41,173 bases of DNA from an uncultured Anaerolineae bacterium (GCA_903822545.1 CAIJPN010000009.1:1-41173), one strand, 5' to 3'. Counted from the stretch's first letter, positions 8,792-17,382 are shown. The notes: generated by a model from the letters alone, not told the origin. Translations and numbers: made by a program.

Positions 8792-10150
8792 TTACTTGCT
8801 AAACTCGACCAGCACGCGCGCCATGTGGCGGGCATGTTTCACATACAGATCAAGCCGGATATTTTCATTGGGGGCATGGGCGCGCGTATCGGGGTAGCCC
8901 AACCCGGCGGTCGCAACCGGCAGATTCAGCTCGTGCACAAACGGGTAGTTCGGGCCGCTGCCACCCACCATCGGAACCAGTTCCATCTTCGACTCAAAAA
9001 CTTCCTCGGCAGTATCCACCACCAGCTTGATGAACGGATCATCCGGGTTGGTTTTGGCTGCCGGGCCGCCGCCCAGGAACTCCATCTGGATGTCGGAAAA
9101 ACCCTCAGCGTCGAGATGCTGGCGCAGCAGCGTCAGGCATTTCTCAATCGTCTGGCCGGGCACAATGCGGAAATCCACCTTAGCCGAGGCTTTGGCGGGC
9201 AGCACCGTTTTGGAGCCAGCACCCTGGTAACCGCTGGTCAGCCCACAAATGGTGCAGGTCGGCTCAAAAACCTCGGTCATATACAGGTCAGTGCCGCCAG
9301 TCAGGCCCTTCAGGAATTCTTTAACACCGTACATTTTCTTATATTCAGGCGCGGCATCGGGCTGAAGGTCGAACAGCGCCCGGTCACGGGCTGTGGGTGG
9401 CACAATATCATCATACCAGCCGGGAATGCGGATTTTTTCATCCTGCCCCTTGAGCGTATTCAGTGCCCAGACCAATCTCCAGGCTGCATTGGGGAAGATA
9501 CTCCCGCCCAGGCCGCTGTGCACATCTATGGCAGCCGTCTCCACTGAAAGTTGAACATAACAAATGCCGCGCAGCCCCAGGTATTGCATCGGAATTTCGC
9601 GGTGATCGACCCCGCCAAATTCCCAGATACAGGCATCTGCGGCCAGTTTTTCCTTGTTGGCGGTGATGAATTTGGGCAGGTGCAGGCTGCCAGTCTCCTC
9701 CTCCCCTTCGATGATGAATTTGACATTGCAGGGTAACTCGCCATCCGCATCCAGCAGCGCATCGACGGCGAACAGGCGGCTGGTAATGTGGCTTTTGTCG
9801 TCGCTCACACCGCGCCCGTAGAGTTTGCCATCGCGCAGGGATGGCTCGAAGGGCGGAGTTTCCCACAGATCCAGCGGTTCGGCGGGCTGCACGTCATAGT
9901 GGCAGTAAAAAAGCAGCGTTTTGGCTGTATTCCTGCCCTTGCGTTCGCCAAAAACAACCGGCGCCCCACCCGTCGGCAGGATTTCGGTGCTGAATCCACG
10001 TTTTTGGAGCATCCCGGCCACCAGGCTGGCGCATTCTTCCATGCCCCAGTTTTGCGCCCCCACCGAAGGCTGGGCCACCAGCTGGCACAGTTCGGCAATA
10101 GATTCATCCAGGTGGGTTTGAAGATAGGTATCGATTTTTGAGTAACTCAT
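8792..10150 (-). CDS. M20 family metallopeptidase (dipeptidase-like)
   Basis: 452-residue cytoplasmic zinc peptidase of family M20 (ArgE/DapE/CNDP group). Metal-binding motifs are visible in order: CHYDVQP (His84, with Asp86 nearby), GRGVSDDKSH (about 112-121), EGEEETGS (148-155, containing the general-base Glu) and a late DTRAHAPNE with the last His. The inserted dimerisation domain lies between about 200 and 330. Length fits carnosinase-like or broad dipeptidases rather than shorter ArgE/DapE enzymes; the exact substrate is not determinable. A GGAG ribosome binding site lies six bases before the ATG. No neighbour suggests a specific pathway. Confidence 0.9.
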   Translation of the reverse strand: MSYSKIDTYLQTHLDESIAELCQLVAQPSVGAQNWGMEECASLVAGMLQKRGFSTEILPTGGAPVVFGERKGRNTAKTLLFYCHYDVQPAEPLDLWETPPFEPSLRDGKLYGRGVSDDKSHITSRLFAVDALLDADGELPCNVKFIIEGEEETGSLHLPKFITANKEKLAADACIWEFGGVDHREIPMQYLGLRGICYVQLSVETAAIDVHSGLGGSIFPNAAWRLVWALNTLKGQDEKIRIPGWYDDIVPPTARDRALFDLQPDAAPEYKKMYGVKEFLKGLTGGTDLYMTEVFEPTCTICGLTSGYQGAGSKTVLPAKASAKVDFRIVPGQTIEKCLTLLRQHLDAEGFSDIQMEFLGGGPAAKTNPDDPFIKLVVDTAEEVFESKMELVPMVGGSGPNYPFVHELNLPVATAGLGYPDTRAHAPNENIRLDLYVKHARHMARVLVEFSK

Positions 10151-10239
10151 AATTTTCTCCGTTCGTTTTATGTTTTTCGATTTTCTCGTTATTCACATCT
10201 TGCTTTCAACTGGATAACTGAAGAACCGAAAAACATGGT

Positions 10240-10809
10240 TTATTGCAAAAGCAAGCCCGCCCCAAACCACCCGGCGTAAGAGAACATCAACATCTTCAGG
10301 ATTTTGCCAATAATGCAGGGAATGAGAAAGCGCCAGATGGGCATTTTGAGCGCCCCGGCAGCCACCCCGGCCATATCGAAAAGCGGGTTGGGGATGAATG
10401 CCAGCACCAGGATGGCAAATTCTGCCCATTTTTCGTGTTCTTCCAGCCATTTTTTGACTTTGTTATAGTAAACGATGTTTTCAATCACCGCCCCGCCGCT
10501 GTATCCCGCCATATAACCGGTCATTTCCCCAAGACCGGCTCCCAACCCCGAAGCCAGGGCAATACCCAAGGGGTTGAACACAGCCCCCATGGCAGATGTA
10601 ATAACGGTGGCAGGAATCGGGACGAGAATGGTCGCGCTGGCGGCAACAGAGATCAGGAAGATTCCCAAATATCCATAGCGTTGCAGTCCCACCAACTGGT
10701 GCCGGAAAATAAACAGGATTCCCACCAGCCCCACCACAAACACAAGCGAAACAATCCGCAGGATGGTGGTGCGACGGTCGGTGGGCTGTTGATCGGCGGT
10801 ATTGCTCAT
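10240..10809 (-). CDS. VTT-domain (SNARE-associated/DedA-like) membrane protein
   Basis: 189-residue integral membrane protein with a VTT/SNARE-associated domain, related to YqaA/DedA proteins, some of which act as lipid scramblases or flippases. Hydrophobic segments occur at about 17-37, 47-68, 72-95, 130-150 and 160-180; the glycine-rich GAGLGEMTGYMAGYSGG and the FIPNPLFDMAGVAAG motif are family hallmarks. The frame stays open upstream to 10938, but that part lies inside the cyclophilin gene and reads as unlikely protein, so I place the start at the ATG at 10809. No clear ribosome binding site precedes it; a perfect palindromic repeat lies directly upstream. Confidence 0.85.
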   Translation of the reverse strand: MSNTADQQPTDRRTTILRIVSLVFVVGLVGILFIFRHQLVGLQRYGYLGIFLISVAASATILVPIPATVITSAMGAVFNPLGIALASGLGAGLGEMTGYMAGYSGGAVIENIVYYNKVKKWLEEHEKWAEFAILVLAFIPNPLFDMAGVAAGALKMPIWRFLIPCIIGKILKMLMFSYAGWFGAGLLLQ

Positions 10810-10818
10810 AATAAAGTT

Positions 10819-10845
10819 GTAGGGCAAGATGCTATCTTGCCCTAC
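10819..10845. repeat. Perfect palindromic repeat (GTAGGGCAAGAT)
   Basis: GTAGGGCAAGAT (10819-10830) and ATCTTGCCCTAC (10834-10845) flank a 3-base loop. It fills almost the whole 40-base gap between cyclophilin and the VTT gene. No T-tract follows on the minus strand. It is similar in design to palindromes at 29911-29929 and 37298-37339 and is best seen as a REP-like dispersed element. Confidence 0.55.
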
Positions 10846-10849
10846 CTGC

Positions 10850-11359
10850 TTACTCTTCCGCAACGGTTGTTTTGTTAATTTTGATACCGGGGTATTCTGG
10901 GCGGCCAGGGTCGCGCGGCGGGATGGACATAACGACATTCATACCAGAAATCACCTCGCCGAAGATGCTGTGCTTGTTATCCAGCCAGGGCGTGGGTACA
11001 TGCGTGATGAAGAATTGCGAGCCGTTGGTGCCGGGGCCGGCATTGGCCATGGAAAGCAGGCCTGGCTTGCTGTGGCGCAGCGAGGGGTGGAACTCATCGG
11101 CAAAGCGGTAGCCAGGACCGCCAGTGCCTTTGCCGGTGGGGTCGCCGCCCTGCACCATGAAGTCTGAGATAACACGATGGAAAATTGTGCCATCATAGAA
11201 GCCTTCGCGGCACAAAAAGACAAAGTTGTTGACCGTTTTTGGGGTTTTGTCGGCAAAAAGTTGAAGGGTGATATCACCTTTATCAGTATGCAGGGTCACT
11301 TTGTACTTTTTCTTGGGGTCGATAACCATCTGCGGGGGGGTGGGCCATTGTTTCGCCAT
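10850..11359 (-). CDS. Cyclophilin-type peptidyl-prolyl cis-trans isomerase
   Basis: 169-residue cytoplasmic cyclophilin. The catalytic core shows [19 protein letters not shown] (with the catalytic Arg), [19 protein letters not shown] and [11 protein letters not shown], all standard active-site segments. There is no signal peptide, so it probably assists folding in the cytoplasm. The frame extends upstream to 11410, but the ATG at 11359 is preferred: GAGG lies just upstream and the protein then starts [10 protein letters not shown], a usual short lead-in. It is downstream of uridine kinase on the same strand with a 69-base gap. Confidence 0.94.
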   Translation of the reverse strand: MAKQWPTPPQMVIDPKKKYKVTLHTDKGDITLQLFADKTPKTVNNFVFLCREGFYDGTIFHRVISDFMVQGGDPTGKGTGGPGYRFADEFHPSLRHSKPGLLSMANAGPGTNGSQFFITHVPTPWLDNKHSIFGEVISGMNVVMSIPPRDPGRPEYPGIKINKTTVAEE

Positions 11360-11428
11360 AATTGTCCTCTTTTGATTTGAATTGGAGTGCAAAATCTCAT
11401 AATTTTGCACGGATGAACGGGAAATTAT

Positions 11429-12055
11429 TTACCTGAGCATTGCTTCCATGCGGGCCACGACCATATCCAGCGCGGCGGTGTTGAAACCGCCCTCAGGGAT
11501 AATGACATCAGCATAGCGCTTGGATGGTTCCACAAATTCAAGGTGCATGGGGCGCACGGTTTTCAGGTATTGGTGGACGACTGATTCAGCGGTGCGTCCG
11601 CGTTCGGCGATATCTCGTTGCAGGCGGCGGATGAAGCGCAGATCGGGGTCAGTATCCACAAAGATTTTTACATCAAATAACGGGCGCAGTTGGGGTTCGG
11701 CAAAAATCAAAATCCCTTCCACTAAAATAATGCGGCGAGGGGCGATTTTGATGTGTTGGTTTGTGCGGGTGTGAATGGAAAAATCATACACCGGCAGGTT
11801 GACCGGCTGCCCCTGCCTGAGTTGCTGCACATGCCGGATCATTAACTCGGTTTCGAGCGAGTTGGGGTGGTCAAAGTTGACTTCTGCGCGCTGGACGGGC
11901 GGCAGGCCGCTCAGATCACGGTAGTAGGCATCGTGTGGCAGGTAGGCAATTTTATCGGGGCCAACCCTGTTCAGGATTTCCTGGGCAACAGTGGTTTTGC
12001 CAGAACCGGAGCCTCCGGCAATCCCAACAACAAGTGGGGTAGGATGGTTGGACAT
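11429..12055 (-). CDS. udk: Uridine kinase
   Basis: 208-residue uridine/cytidine kinase, phosphorylating uridine and cytidine with ATP or GTP in pyrimidine salvage. The P-loop is GGSGSGKT at residues 14-21; YYRDLSGLPPVQRAEVNFDHP (two adjoining pieces of the nucleoside-binding site) and the LVEGILIFAE Walker-B-like segment follow. The late motif RRLQRDIAERGR is the lid region. Length is typical. A perfect TATAAT lies six bases before the ATG and there is no ribosome binding site, suggesting a leaderless transcript. Confidence 0.95.
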   Translation of the reverse strand: MSNHPTPLVVGIAGGSGSGKTTVAQEILNRVGPDKIAYLPHDAYYRDLSGLPPVQRAEVNFDHPNSLETELMIRHVQQLRQGQPVNLPVYDFSIHTRTNQHIKIAPRRIILVEGILIFAEPQLRPLFDVKIFVDTDPDLRFIRRLQRDIAERGRTAESVVHQYLKTVRPMHLEFVEPSKRYADVIIPEGGFNTAALDMVVARMEAMLR

Positions 12056-12061
12056 GGTTAA

Positions 12062-12067
12062 ATTATA
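12062..12067 (-). promoter_or_regulatory. -10 element placing the udk start at the transcript 5' end
   Basis: GGGTATAATTTAACCATG: TATAAT at 12062-12067 ends six bases before the udk ATG, so transcription would begin at or next to the start codon. The -35 region is poor (CTGCTT at 17-base spacing). Confidence 0.4.
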
Positions 12068-12083
12068 CCCGTTTCATCTTCTA

Positions 12084-12123
12084 AAAGCAGCCAGCCCCTG
12101 CGATTGCCGCAAGGGGCTGGCTG
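12084..12123 (-). terminator. Intrinsic terminator after the thioredoxin gene
   Basis: A perfect 12-bp stem (CAGCCAGCCCCT at 12088-12099 with AGGGGCTGGCTG at 12112-12123), followed on the minus strand by CTTTTAG. It begins 16 bases past the thioredoxin stop and just before the udk promoter. Confidence 0.65.
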
Positions 12124-12139
12124 AATATAGAGGCCACAT

Positions 12140-12652
12140 TTATTTTTTCTTGCGCTTGCGCAAACGGGCTTCGAGTTGTTTGTAAATAGATACCGGCTCA
12201 AAAAAGGTGGTCAGGAGCAACAACCCACCAGCTGCGGCGATGTAATACAGGCCACCATCCAAGCCATAAAAAGTCATCAGCAGGCCGCCAACGAGCATCA
12301 TGATGCGAATGCCAGGCGCAGGGGGGTCATGCGGCAGCACATCCGATTCCGCCAGTTTTTTGAAAACGTAAGTATAGAACCCGGCAGGCCGCGCCCCAAC
12401 ATAACGTTCCACTTCGCGCCCGCTTTCGAAAACAATCAACGTGGGGATGCTCATCACGCCGTAGGTTCGCATCAAATCCGGGGCATCGTCTGCGTTCACT
12501 TCCCAGACATCCACACGGCCTTTAAATTCGTTCTTCAGGCTGGCAATGATCGGGCGCACCAGGCTGCAGGGGCCGCACCAACTCGCCCAAAAATCCACCA
12601 CCACTGGACGGGGGTTTTGTTTTAGTTTTTCGAGGAAATTCTCAGGGTTCAT
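12140..12652 (-). CDS. Thioredoxin-domain protein with C-terminal membrane segments
   Basis: 170-residue protein. Residues 1-105 are a thioredoxin fold with the redox motif WCGPC (Cys26, Cys29) and the cis-Pro region SIPTLIVF. Residues about 112-152 are hydrophobic and form one or two membrane helices, and the tail is very basic (RLRKRKKK), which suggests a cytoplasmic C-terminus. No N-terminal signal is visible, so the thioredoxin domain is probably cytoplasmic and membrane-tethered. Stand-alone thioredoxins are about 105-110 residues, so the membrane tail is the unusual part. The gene starts nine bases after degV and is likely in the same operon. Confidence 0.88.
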   Translation of the reverse strand: MNPENFLEKLKQNPRPVVVDFWASWCGPCSLVRPIIASLKNEFKGRVDVWEVNADDAPDLMRTYGVMSIPTLIVFESGREVERYVGARPAGFYTYVFKKLAESDVLPHDPPAPGIRIMMLVGGLLMTFYGLDGGLYYIAAAGGLLLLTTFFEPVSIYKQLEARLRKRKKK

Positions 12653-12661
12653 GCCCTTATT

Positions 12662-13513
12662 TTACTCTACCATGTAAGCCAGGCCAACAGTTCCTGGGCC
12701 GGTGTGCGTGCCAACTACCGGGCTAATTTCAGAGAAAATCACTTCCACCGGGCTCATGACTTTTGTGGCTTTCTCCAACAACACTTTGGCATTCTCTTCA
12801 GCGTTGGCGTGCAGGGTTGCCAAATGGATTTTGGATTTTCCCTGGGCCTTATGGGCAACCAGTTCGACAATGCGATCAAGCGTTTTGCCGAGGGTGCGGA
12901 CACGTTCTGAACCGGCAACTTTACCGTCTTCGAGGGTTAAGATTGGCTTCAGGTTAAGCGCCGTACCCAAGAAACGCTGCGCCCCGCCAATCCGTCCGCC
13001 GCGATGCAGGAATTCGAGCGTATCCACGGCAAAATAGAGATTGGTGTTGGGGCGGGTTTTTTCGAGCAGTTTGATGATGTCGGCCATGCTGGCGCCATCC
13101 TTGGCTGCCCGGGCAGCCGTCATAGCCTGGAATCCGAGCGGCATGGCGATGACATGGCTATCAAAAATGGTGATCTTGTCTTTGGCCGCGCCCATTTCTG
13201 CGCGCGCCTGGGTGGCTGATGAAATTGTGCCAGAAAGTTTTTCGGAAATGAAGATGCCCAGCACCTCATAGCCTTCGCCGACCAGCTTTTCAAAAACCTG
13301 GTGCATGTTGATGATGGTGGCCTGCGAAGTGGTCGGCATAACCTTGGCAGTGGCAAGGCGGGTATAGAACTCTTTCGGCTTTATGGTAATGCCATCGATA
13401 AAGGTTTCATTTCCCCAGATCACTACCAGCGGCACAACAGTAATATTCAGTTGTTTGCAGATGTCATCGGGGATGTAGGCGGTGCTGTCTGTAACAATAG
13501 CAATCTTGGACAT
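12662..13513 (-). CDS. DegV family protein (fatty-acid-binding, FakB-like)
   Basis: 283-residue DegV-fold protein. The N-terminal IAIVTDSTAYIPDDI and later FISEKLSGTISSATQAR and DTLEFLHRGGRIGGAQRFLG are family signatures. Known members bind a fatty acid and, as FakB, present it to the kinase FakA for phosphorylation in phospholipid synthesis; no fakA is in the window. A GGGAG ribosome binding site precedes the ATG. A second DegV gene (24299-25135) differs clearly in sequence, so two different acyl chains may be bound, as known for paired FakB proteins. Confidence 0.92.
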   Translation of the reverse strand: MSKIAIVTDSTAYIPDDICKQLNITVVPLVVIWGNETFIDGITIKPKEFYTRLATAKVMPTTSQATIINMHQVFEKLVGEGYEVLGIFISEKLSGTISSATQARAEMGAAKDKITIFDSHVIAMPLGFQAMTAARAAKDGASMADIIKLLEKTRPNTNLYFAVDTLEFLHRGGRIGGAQRFLGTALNLKPILTLEDGKVAGSERVRTLGKTLDRIVELVAHKAQGKSKIHLATLHANAEENAKVLLEKATKVMSPVEVIFSEISPVVGTHTGPGTVGLAYMVE

Positions 13514-13602
13514 GGTTATTCTCCCGTTCTGGATTTATTAGCATTAACCCACAACCAGCCACATAAGTTACACAAACATGGGAAATCGTGGGGGATCTGG
13601 TT

Positions 13603-14943
13603 CTACCGGCTGGATAATCCCAGCGGCAGACCGGCCACCAGGAACAGCGTCTCGGTGGCAGCGGCAGCGAGTTTTTGGTTGGCGCGGCCCAGCGCATCGC
13701 GGTAGATGCGCCCCAGGGGGTAGGGAGGCACCAGCCCCAAACCAACTTCATTCGAGACGATGATCCAGTGGGCGTTGGAGGCCGCCCGGCAGGCCAGCAG
13801 AGACTCTACTTCGGCCAGCAGCGCAGCCGAGGCTTCGCGCTCGGTGGCGGTTTCGGGCAACTGCAAGATGACGTTGGTGGCGAGCAGGGTCATGCAGTCG
13901 AGCAGGATAACATCGGCGGGGGCTTCGGCCAGGGCTTTTTGGATGGCTTCCGCGACATTGAGCGGCGCTTCGAGCGTGCGCCAACCGGAGGGTCTTTCGG
14001 CGCGATGGGCATCGATGCGTGTTTTCATCTCGTCATCCCCGGCGGTGGCGGTGGCAACATAGAGCACGCTGCCGCCATTTTGGGCCGCCAGCGCCTGGGC
14101 GTGGGAGCTTTTTCCGCTGCGCGCGCCGCCCAGGATGAAGGTCAGGGGCGCCTGGGCAGCGGAAATCCGCTCCAGGCTGGATTGGATGGCCGGGAGCGAG
14201 GAGAGAAAATCGGCTTCGGAGAAAATTTCCAGCGTGAGCACGCCGCGATAGTCGGCTACCAGCTTGCGGAGCACGGCATCCAACTCGGCGGGCGGCACGT
14301 GGCTGATGGACGAGTGATCGCGCTCGGCGATGCCGTGCATGTGGATAACGCGTGTGCGCGGCAGGGCCTTCTCCAGATACGGCAACACCGGCACGCCATC
14401 CAGCCACAGGTGACCGACATCCACGCAGCGGCTGACCGGAATCCGGTCGAGCACGGGCTGGTTGAAGTCGGGCGGGTAGCCTTCCAGGTTTTCCACGGCC
14501 AGTTTTTCGGGGCCGCCGGCCCACTCGGCCACCACTTCCAGCGCGCGCACGGCCTGATCCTGCCAGCGGCGCAGCACGTCTGGGTCAGTAGCGTGGCGCA
14601 CTTCGCGGCCATCGAGATGCAGCACGTAGGCCCAGGGGTTTAACTGTCGGGTAGTATCGATCACTCGTTTTGCCTTAATTAGCGAGGCGTCACGGGTGGA
14701 GCCATCTTCAGCCAGTTTCAGGTCGAGGGGCAGGTGAACGGTAAAGGTCAGGTCAAAGACTGAGGCCAGTTTTCCCAATTCATCCAAAACTTCTTGAGAA
14801 GGCAGGTTGTTGGGGCCATCATCGACTTCAAACAGGACGAGTTCGATATCGCGGATTTTGCCCGCCAGGTAGCGGGCGTTGGGCAGGATGTCATCGGGGA
14901 TGATGTAGGAGGACGTGCCGAGGCGGAAGGGAAGGTTTTTCAT
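13603..14943 (-). CDS. CbiR-like cobamide-remodelling domain fused to CobU
   Basis: 446-residue two-domain protein. Residues 1-262 form an AP-endonuclease-2-type TIM barrel with likely metal ligands in strand order: His70 (TVHLP), His109 (LHLDG), Glu151 (VENLEG), Asp175 and His178 ([11 protein letters not shown]), His201 and His203 (IHMHG) and Glu239 (LTLEIF). The opening [17 protein letters not shown] resembles CbiR, which hydrolyses the phosphoribosyl bond in the nucleotide loop of cobamides. Residues 267-446 are a complete CobU (adenosylcobinamide kinase/guanylyltransferase): P-loop GGARSGKSS (272-280), the guanylylated His in HRAERPSGW (313-321), [11 protein letters not shown] and [20 protein letters not shown]. 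Its ATG overlaps the cobS stop (ATGA). It is the last gene of the riboswitch-controlled operon. The CobU call is near certain; CbiR function is inferred. Confidence 0.88.
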   Translation of the reverse strand: MKNLPFRLGTSSYIIPDDILPNARYLAGKIRDIELVLFEVDDGPNNLPSQEVLDELGKLASVFDLTFTVHLPLDLKLAEDGSTRDASLIKAKRVIDTTRQLNPWAYVLHLDGREVRHATDPDVLRRWQDQAVRALEVVAEWAGGPEKLAVENLEGYPPDFNQPVLDRIPVSRCVDVGHLWLDGVPVLPYLEKALPRTRVIHMHGIAERDHSSISHVPPAELDAVLRKLVADYRGVLTLEIFSEADFLSSLPAIQSSLERISAAQAPLTFILGGARSGKSSHAQALAAQNGGSVLYVATATAGDDEMKTRIDAHRAERPSGWRTLEAPLNVAEAIQKALAEAPADVILLDCMTLLATNVILQLPETATEREASAALLAEVESLLACRAASNAHWIIVSNEVGLGLVPPYPLGRIYRDALGRANQKLAAAATETLFLVAGLPLGLSSR

Positions 14944-15662
14944 GTGGTCAGGGTGAGCAGGGTCAGGATTTCGGTGGTTTCAACCAGCAGGCCGAAGACA
15001 TCGCCGGTGACGCCGCCGATGCGGGCGCGGGCGAAGCGCAGCAGGCCGAAAACGCCGGTCAGGGGGATGATGAGGGCCAACAGGCCGCTCATGCCGAGGA
15101 GGGCGGCCAGCGCCAGGGGGAGGATGGCTCCCGTTATGAGGGAGCTTTTCGCCAGCCCGGAGGCAAAATCTGCGCCCAGGCCGCCGGGGCGGGCGAGCGG
15201 CTGGAACCCGGCTGGCAGGATGGCCCAACGCCCCAGGCTGGCCGCCAGCAGGATGGCGGGCGCGGCGCGTTCGGGCGTGAGCGAGGCCAGCGCGGCGAAT
15301 TTGAGCAGCAGCGCCAACCCCAGCCCGATGGCCCCAAATGCGCCGATGTGTGAGTCTTTCATGATTTGCAGGCGTTTTTCGGGGTTGGAGGCGTGCAGCA
15401 GGCCGTCGCAGCAATCCGAGAGACCGTCGAGGTGCAGGCCGCCGGTCAGAGCGACCCAGACGAAGAGCGCCAGCGCGGCAGAAACCATCGGCGGGAAGAT
15501 TTTCCCGGCCAGGGCATGCGCGGCGGCCACCAGCAGCCCGATCACCAGCCCGACCAGTGGATACCAGCCAGCGGCGCGGCCACTATCGCCCGGCAGCCAT
15601 TCGGCGGGCGCGCGAAATGGCAGGGTGGTGAGCAGGGTGAAGGCGATGCGGATGGATTTCAT
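14940..15662 (-). CDS. cobS: Adenosylcobinamide-GDP ribazoletransferase (cobalamin synthase)
   Basis: 240-residue integral membrane enzyme joining adenosylcobinamide-GDP to alpha-ribazole (or its phosphate), the last assembly step of the nucleotide loop. It shows the conserved acidic motif [13 protein letters not shown] (family pattern DGLaDtaDGL), followed by [14 protein letters not shown]. Hydrophobic segments span most of the rest. I chose the ATG at 15662 ([15 protein letters not shown]), which matches usual CobS starts; the frame remains open upstream into a repeat. The stop overlaps the cbiR-cobU start by four bases, so the two products are probably made in equal amounts. Confidence 0.93.
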   Translation of the reverse strand: MKSIRIAFTLLTTLPFRAPAEWLPGDSGRAAGWYPLVGLVIGLLVAAAHALAGKIFPPMVSAALALFVWVALTGGLHLDGLSDCCDGLLHASNPEKRLQIMKDSHIGAFGAIGLGLALLLKFAALASLTPERAAPAILLAASLGRWAILPAGFQPLARPGGLGADFASGLAKSSLITGAILPLALAALLGMSGLLALIIPLTGVFGLLRFARARIGGVTGDVFGLLVETTEILTLLTLTT

Positions 15663-15711
15663 GTGAAAAATCGAGACACACAGTTTTTTCAGGTTGATAA
15701 ACGCCAAAACC

Positions 15712-15792
15712 TGTACACGGATTTCACGGTTTTGCACGGATAAACCTTAAAAAATCCGTGTTTTTCCGTGTCATCTGTGAAATCCGTGTACA
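15712..15792. repeat. Inverted repeat element in the DUF2200-cobS gap
   Basis: TGTACACGGATTTCAC (15712-15727) and its exact complement GTGAAATCCGTGTACA (15777-15792) bound an 81-base element with inner CACGGAT/ATCCGTG copies. Flanking AAAACC and GGTTTT extend the arms with a three-base offset. It contains no gene. It resembles dispersed 'ATCCGTG' palindromes and lengthens an otherwise tight operon junction. Confidence 0.65.
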
Positions 15793-15840
15793 AAAGGTTT
15801 TGCTTCATGATTGAACGCTGAATTCCAGTGATTTCGCGCT

Positions 15841-16191
15841 CTACTGCCGCAGAATCTTGTCCATTGCCTTGCCTTTGGCAAGCTCATCAATCAGTTTATC
15901 CAAAAAGCGGATTTTTTGCATCAACGGCTCTTCGATTTCTTCCACGCGCACGCCGCACACGATGCCTTTGATCAGCGCAGTGTTTGGGTTGATTTCTGGC
16001 GCCTGGGTAAAAAACGTCTCAAAATCGCTGCCCTGTTCGATTTGCTGTTGTAAACCGGCCTGGTCGTAGCCGGTCAACCAGCAGATGACCTGGTCAACTT
16101 CCGCTTTGGTGCGCTTTTTGCGTTCCGCTTTTTGAACGTATAACGGATAGATATCCGCGAATTTCATGGCAAAAACCCGGTGTGTGGGCAT
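15841..16191 (-). CDS. DUF2200 family protein
   Basis: 116-residue cytoplasmic protein of the DUF2200 family, whose function is unknown. Recognisable conserved features are [21 protein letters not shown] at the start (two adjoining pieces), [30 protein letters not shown] and the C-terminal [18 protein letters not shown]. It has two cysteines (in ICWL and in [10 protein letters not shown]). I chose the ATG at 16191 because GGAG lies eight bases upstream; the ATG at 16197 would be only two bases from it. It sits between cobT and cobS, 33 bases after cobT, so it should be under the same riboswitch. Whether it acts in cobamide metabolism is unknown. Confidence 0.88.
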   Translation of the reverse strand: MPTHRVFAMKFADIYPLYVQKAERKKRTKAEVDQVICWLTGYDQAGLQQQIEQGSDFETFFTQAPEINPNTALIKGIVCGVRVEEIEEPLMQKIRFLDKLIDELAKGKAMDKILRQ

Positions 16192-16224
16192 AAACATATC
16201 TCCAATGAGAAAACGGATAGATGC

Positions 16225-17280
16225 TCAGTCTTTCTCACTCACCCCGGCCTCGCCGAAGGTTGCCATCTCATCCAGCACCTTGCAGGAGGCTTCGATGATC
16301 GACATCGCCAGGGCCGCGCCGGTGCCTTCGCCCAGGCGCATTTGCAGGTCGAGCAGCGGGGTCAGACCCAGCCATTCGGTCATCAGGCGGTGACCGAGTT
16401 CCTGGGATGTGTGCGCCGCGATCAGGTAGTCTCTCACCTGCGGGTTGAGCGTCACCGCGATGATGGCTGCCGCAGTGGAGATAAAACCGTCTATAACCAC
16501 CGGGCGTCCGTTGGCGGCAGCGCCCAGGATGGCCCCGGCCAGCCCGCCAATCTCGAACCCGCCGATTTTGGCGAGCAGGTCAAGCCCATCCGCCGGGTTG
16601 GGCTGGTTGACTTGCAGGGCGCGCTCGATGGCCGAGATTTTGCGTTCCAGGCCCCGGTCATCCACGCCGGTGCCGCGCCCGGCAATCTCGCGGACGGATT
16701 TGCCAGTAACAGCCGCGGCGATGGCGGCGGACGGGGTGGTGTTGCCGATGCCCATATCGCCGGTGGCGAGCAAGTCCAGGCCGTTGGCAATTTCGGCTTC
16801 GACGATTTCCGCACCAGCCAGGAGGCAGGCTTCGGCCTGTTGGCGCGTCATGGCCGGGCCAACGGCAATATTGGCAGTGCCGGGCGCGATCTTGCGGATG
16901 AGCAGCTGCGGGTGCGGCTCCATCGTGGCGGCCGCGCCCATATCCACAATGACGACGCGCGCGCCAACGTGCCGCGTCAGCACGTTGATGGCTGCGCCAC
17001 CGTACAGGAAGTTCAAAACCATCTGCGGGGTGACTTCCTGCGGGTAGGCGCTGACGCCCTCGGCGACGACTCCGTGGTCGCCCGCCATGACGGTGACAAC
17101 TTTGTGCTGGATCTTTGGCCGCGGCTGGCGGGTAATCCCGGCAATTTGGATGGATAGCGCTTCCAGGCGGCCCAGGCTGCCCTGGGGCTTGGTCAGCACA
17201 TCCTGGCGGGCGCGGGCAGCGGACATCGATTCAGCATCGAGGGGCTGGATGCGGGCGAGCAGGGGGGTAATAGATGGCAT
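16225..17280 (-). CDS. cobT: Nicotinate-nucleotide:base phosphoribosyltransferase
   Basis: 351-residue CobT, which makes alpha-ribazole-5'-phosphate (or analogues) from nicotinate mononucleotide and a lower-ligand base such as dimethylbenzimidazole. Conserved segments include LTKPQGSLGRLE near residue 30, MAGDHGVVAEGVSAYPQEVT, GDMGIGNTTPSAA and the catalytic Glu318 in RLGEGTGAA. Length equals that of enterobacterial CobT (about 356). An AGGA ribosome binding site precedes the ATG. The gap to cobO (119 bases) contains a GC-rich palindrome. Base specificity (benzimidazole, adenine or phenolic) cannot be read reliably. Confidence 0.96.
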   Translation of the reverse strand: MPSITPLLARIQPLDAESMSAARARQDVLTKPQGSLGRLEALSIQIAGITRQPRPKIQHKVVTVMAGDHGVVAEGVSAYPQEVTPQMVLNFLYGGAAINVLTRHVGARVVIVDMGAAATMEPHPQLLIRKIAPGTANIAVGPAMTRQQAEACLLAGAEIVEAEIANGLDLLATGDMGIGNTTPSAAIAAAVTGKSVREIAGRGTGVDDRGLERKISAIERALQVNQPNPADGLDLLAKIGGFEIGGLAGAILGAAANGRPVVIDGFISTAAAIIAVTLNPQVRDYLIAAHTSQELGHRLMTEWLGLTPLLDLQMRLGEGTGAALAMSIIEASCKVLDEMATFGEAGVSEKD

Positions 17281-17361
17281 GGGAAAATCCTATTTGAAAT
17301 AATTCCCTCATCCAGGCCTTTCTACCCTGACGGGCGCACGCTCCAGTGGGAGAAGGGAGTC

Positions 17362-17382
17362 CCCTCCCCCTTCGGGGGAGGG
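17362..17382. repeat. GC-rich palindromic repeat in the cobO-cobT gap
   Basis: CCCTCCCCC (17362-17370) pairs with GGGGGAGGG (17374-17382) around TTC, with GGCGGAGGGTGAGG following and CCCTCATCC before it (17305-17313). It shares the TTCGGG loop and GGGTGAGG flank with the element at 18802-18895. No T-tract follows on the minus strand, so it is not called a terminator. Confidence 0.55.

Noticed and set aside
10810-10938. Upstream in-frame extension of the VTT-domain gene
   Set aside because: It covers a palindromic repeat and the end of the cyclophilin gene; no homology is visible in the added residues.
16180-17157. A 325-codon plus-strand open frame opposite cobT
   Set aside because: Mirror of cobT, with low-quality His/Gly/Arg-rich translation.
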